Assembly (NCBI GenBank): GCA_018816665.1
Contig: JAHIVM010000107.1
Location: 1-5,970, forward strand
Reading direction: 5' to 3'
Length of the DNA stretch: 5,970 nucleotides
From: Candidatus Zixiibacteriota bacterium
GTDB taxonomy: Bacteria; Zixibacteria; MSB-5A5; GN15; FEB-12
Position 1 is the first letter of the stretch; each line of letters opens with the position of its first letter. Shown one piece after another: positions 5,819 to 5,970 of the stretch. The notes under the pieces are model-generated. The model made no database searches. It worked only from the letters and a program-made list of their open reading frames with translations, and was not told where the DNA came from. Position numbers and translations under genes: made by a program.

Positions 5819-5970
5819 TGGCAGGATCCTATTGAGTTTCCCCCGGCCGGCCCGATTGGAACGCCGAACGCATCGGACACAACTCGTCAGTATTTGTTCA
5901 CGGCTGTGCATTTCCTGAACAGGTGCTCACCGATTCAACCGGCCGCGACTAGTGTCTGCGGGCGGAATGT
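5819..5970. other. Non-coding right edge; possible end of a leftward gene
   Basis: No complete gene is visible. On the - strand all three frames entering from the right edge meet a stop within 14 codons (stops at 5949-5951, 5935-5937 and 5927-5929). At most, the last few codons of a leftward gene are present, which would fit the terminator at 5789-5818. Alternatively, an ATG at 5967-5969 might begin a rightward gene beyond the edge, but it has no well-placed ribosome binding site. Confidence 0.4.

Noticed and set aside
5651..5911. - strand ORF of 86 aa overlapping the start of the membrane protein gene
   Set aside because: It runs through the terminator T run and the ribosome binding site of the real gene, is rich in Arg and Cys, and resembles no domain.

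Overview
The window carries five same-direction genes on the + strand and one convergent gene on the - strand. It looks like part of a bacterial cell-surface polysaccharide cluster. The genes are tightly packed and clearly bacterial: one ATGA start/stop overlap, gaps of 6 and 2 bases, and purine-rich ribosome binding sites. GC is moderately high (mid to upper 50s percent by eye). Nothing fixes the taxonomy. The gene types suit a Gram-negative or environmental candidate-phylum bacterium, but that is a guess. No transposase, integrase, CRISPR array, tRNA or rRNA is visible.

Layout: three GT4-type (GT-B fold) glycosyltransferases follow one another (2-1201, 1198-2307, 2314-3441). They are followed 2 bases later by a membrane-anchored left-handed beta-helix acyltransferase (3444-4067). 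A 314-base stretch without a convincing gene comes next, holding two GC-rich hairpins. Then comes a second acyltransferase (4382-4963) that aligns without gaps to the first at about 59% identity by hand count, so the pair is an old tandem duplication. Facing it, with 10 bases between the two stop codons, is a leftward multi-pass membrane protein (4974-5678) with a striking GEEISWGQ motif and no function I can assign. Its upstream region (5679-5970) holds a strong Shine-Dalgarno, a leader hairpin, a candidate promoter and a leftward intrinsic terminator, which suggests another leftward gene ends just to the right.

Likely teamwork (inference): the three glycosyltransferases add successive sugars to a lipid-linked glycan at the cytoplasmic membrane, and the acyltransferases decorate it with acetyl or similar groups. 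No flippase, polymerase, initiating phosphoglycosyltransferase or export gene lies in the window, so the cluster probably continues to the left. The first gene starts at base 2 with ATGA, so it may overlap an upstream stop codon in the same way. The sugars, the acceptor and the acyl group cannot be read from the sequence.

I see no clearly new system. The items most worth a second look are the duplicated acyltransferases with their structured gap, and the uncharacterised GEEISWGQ membrane protein.
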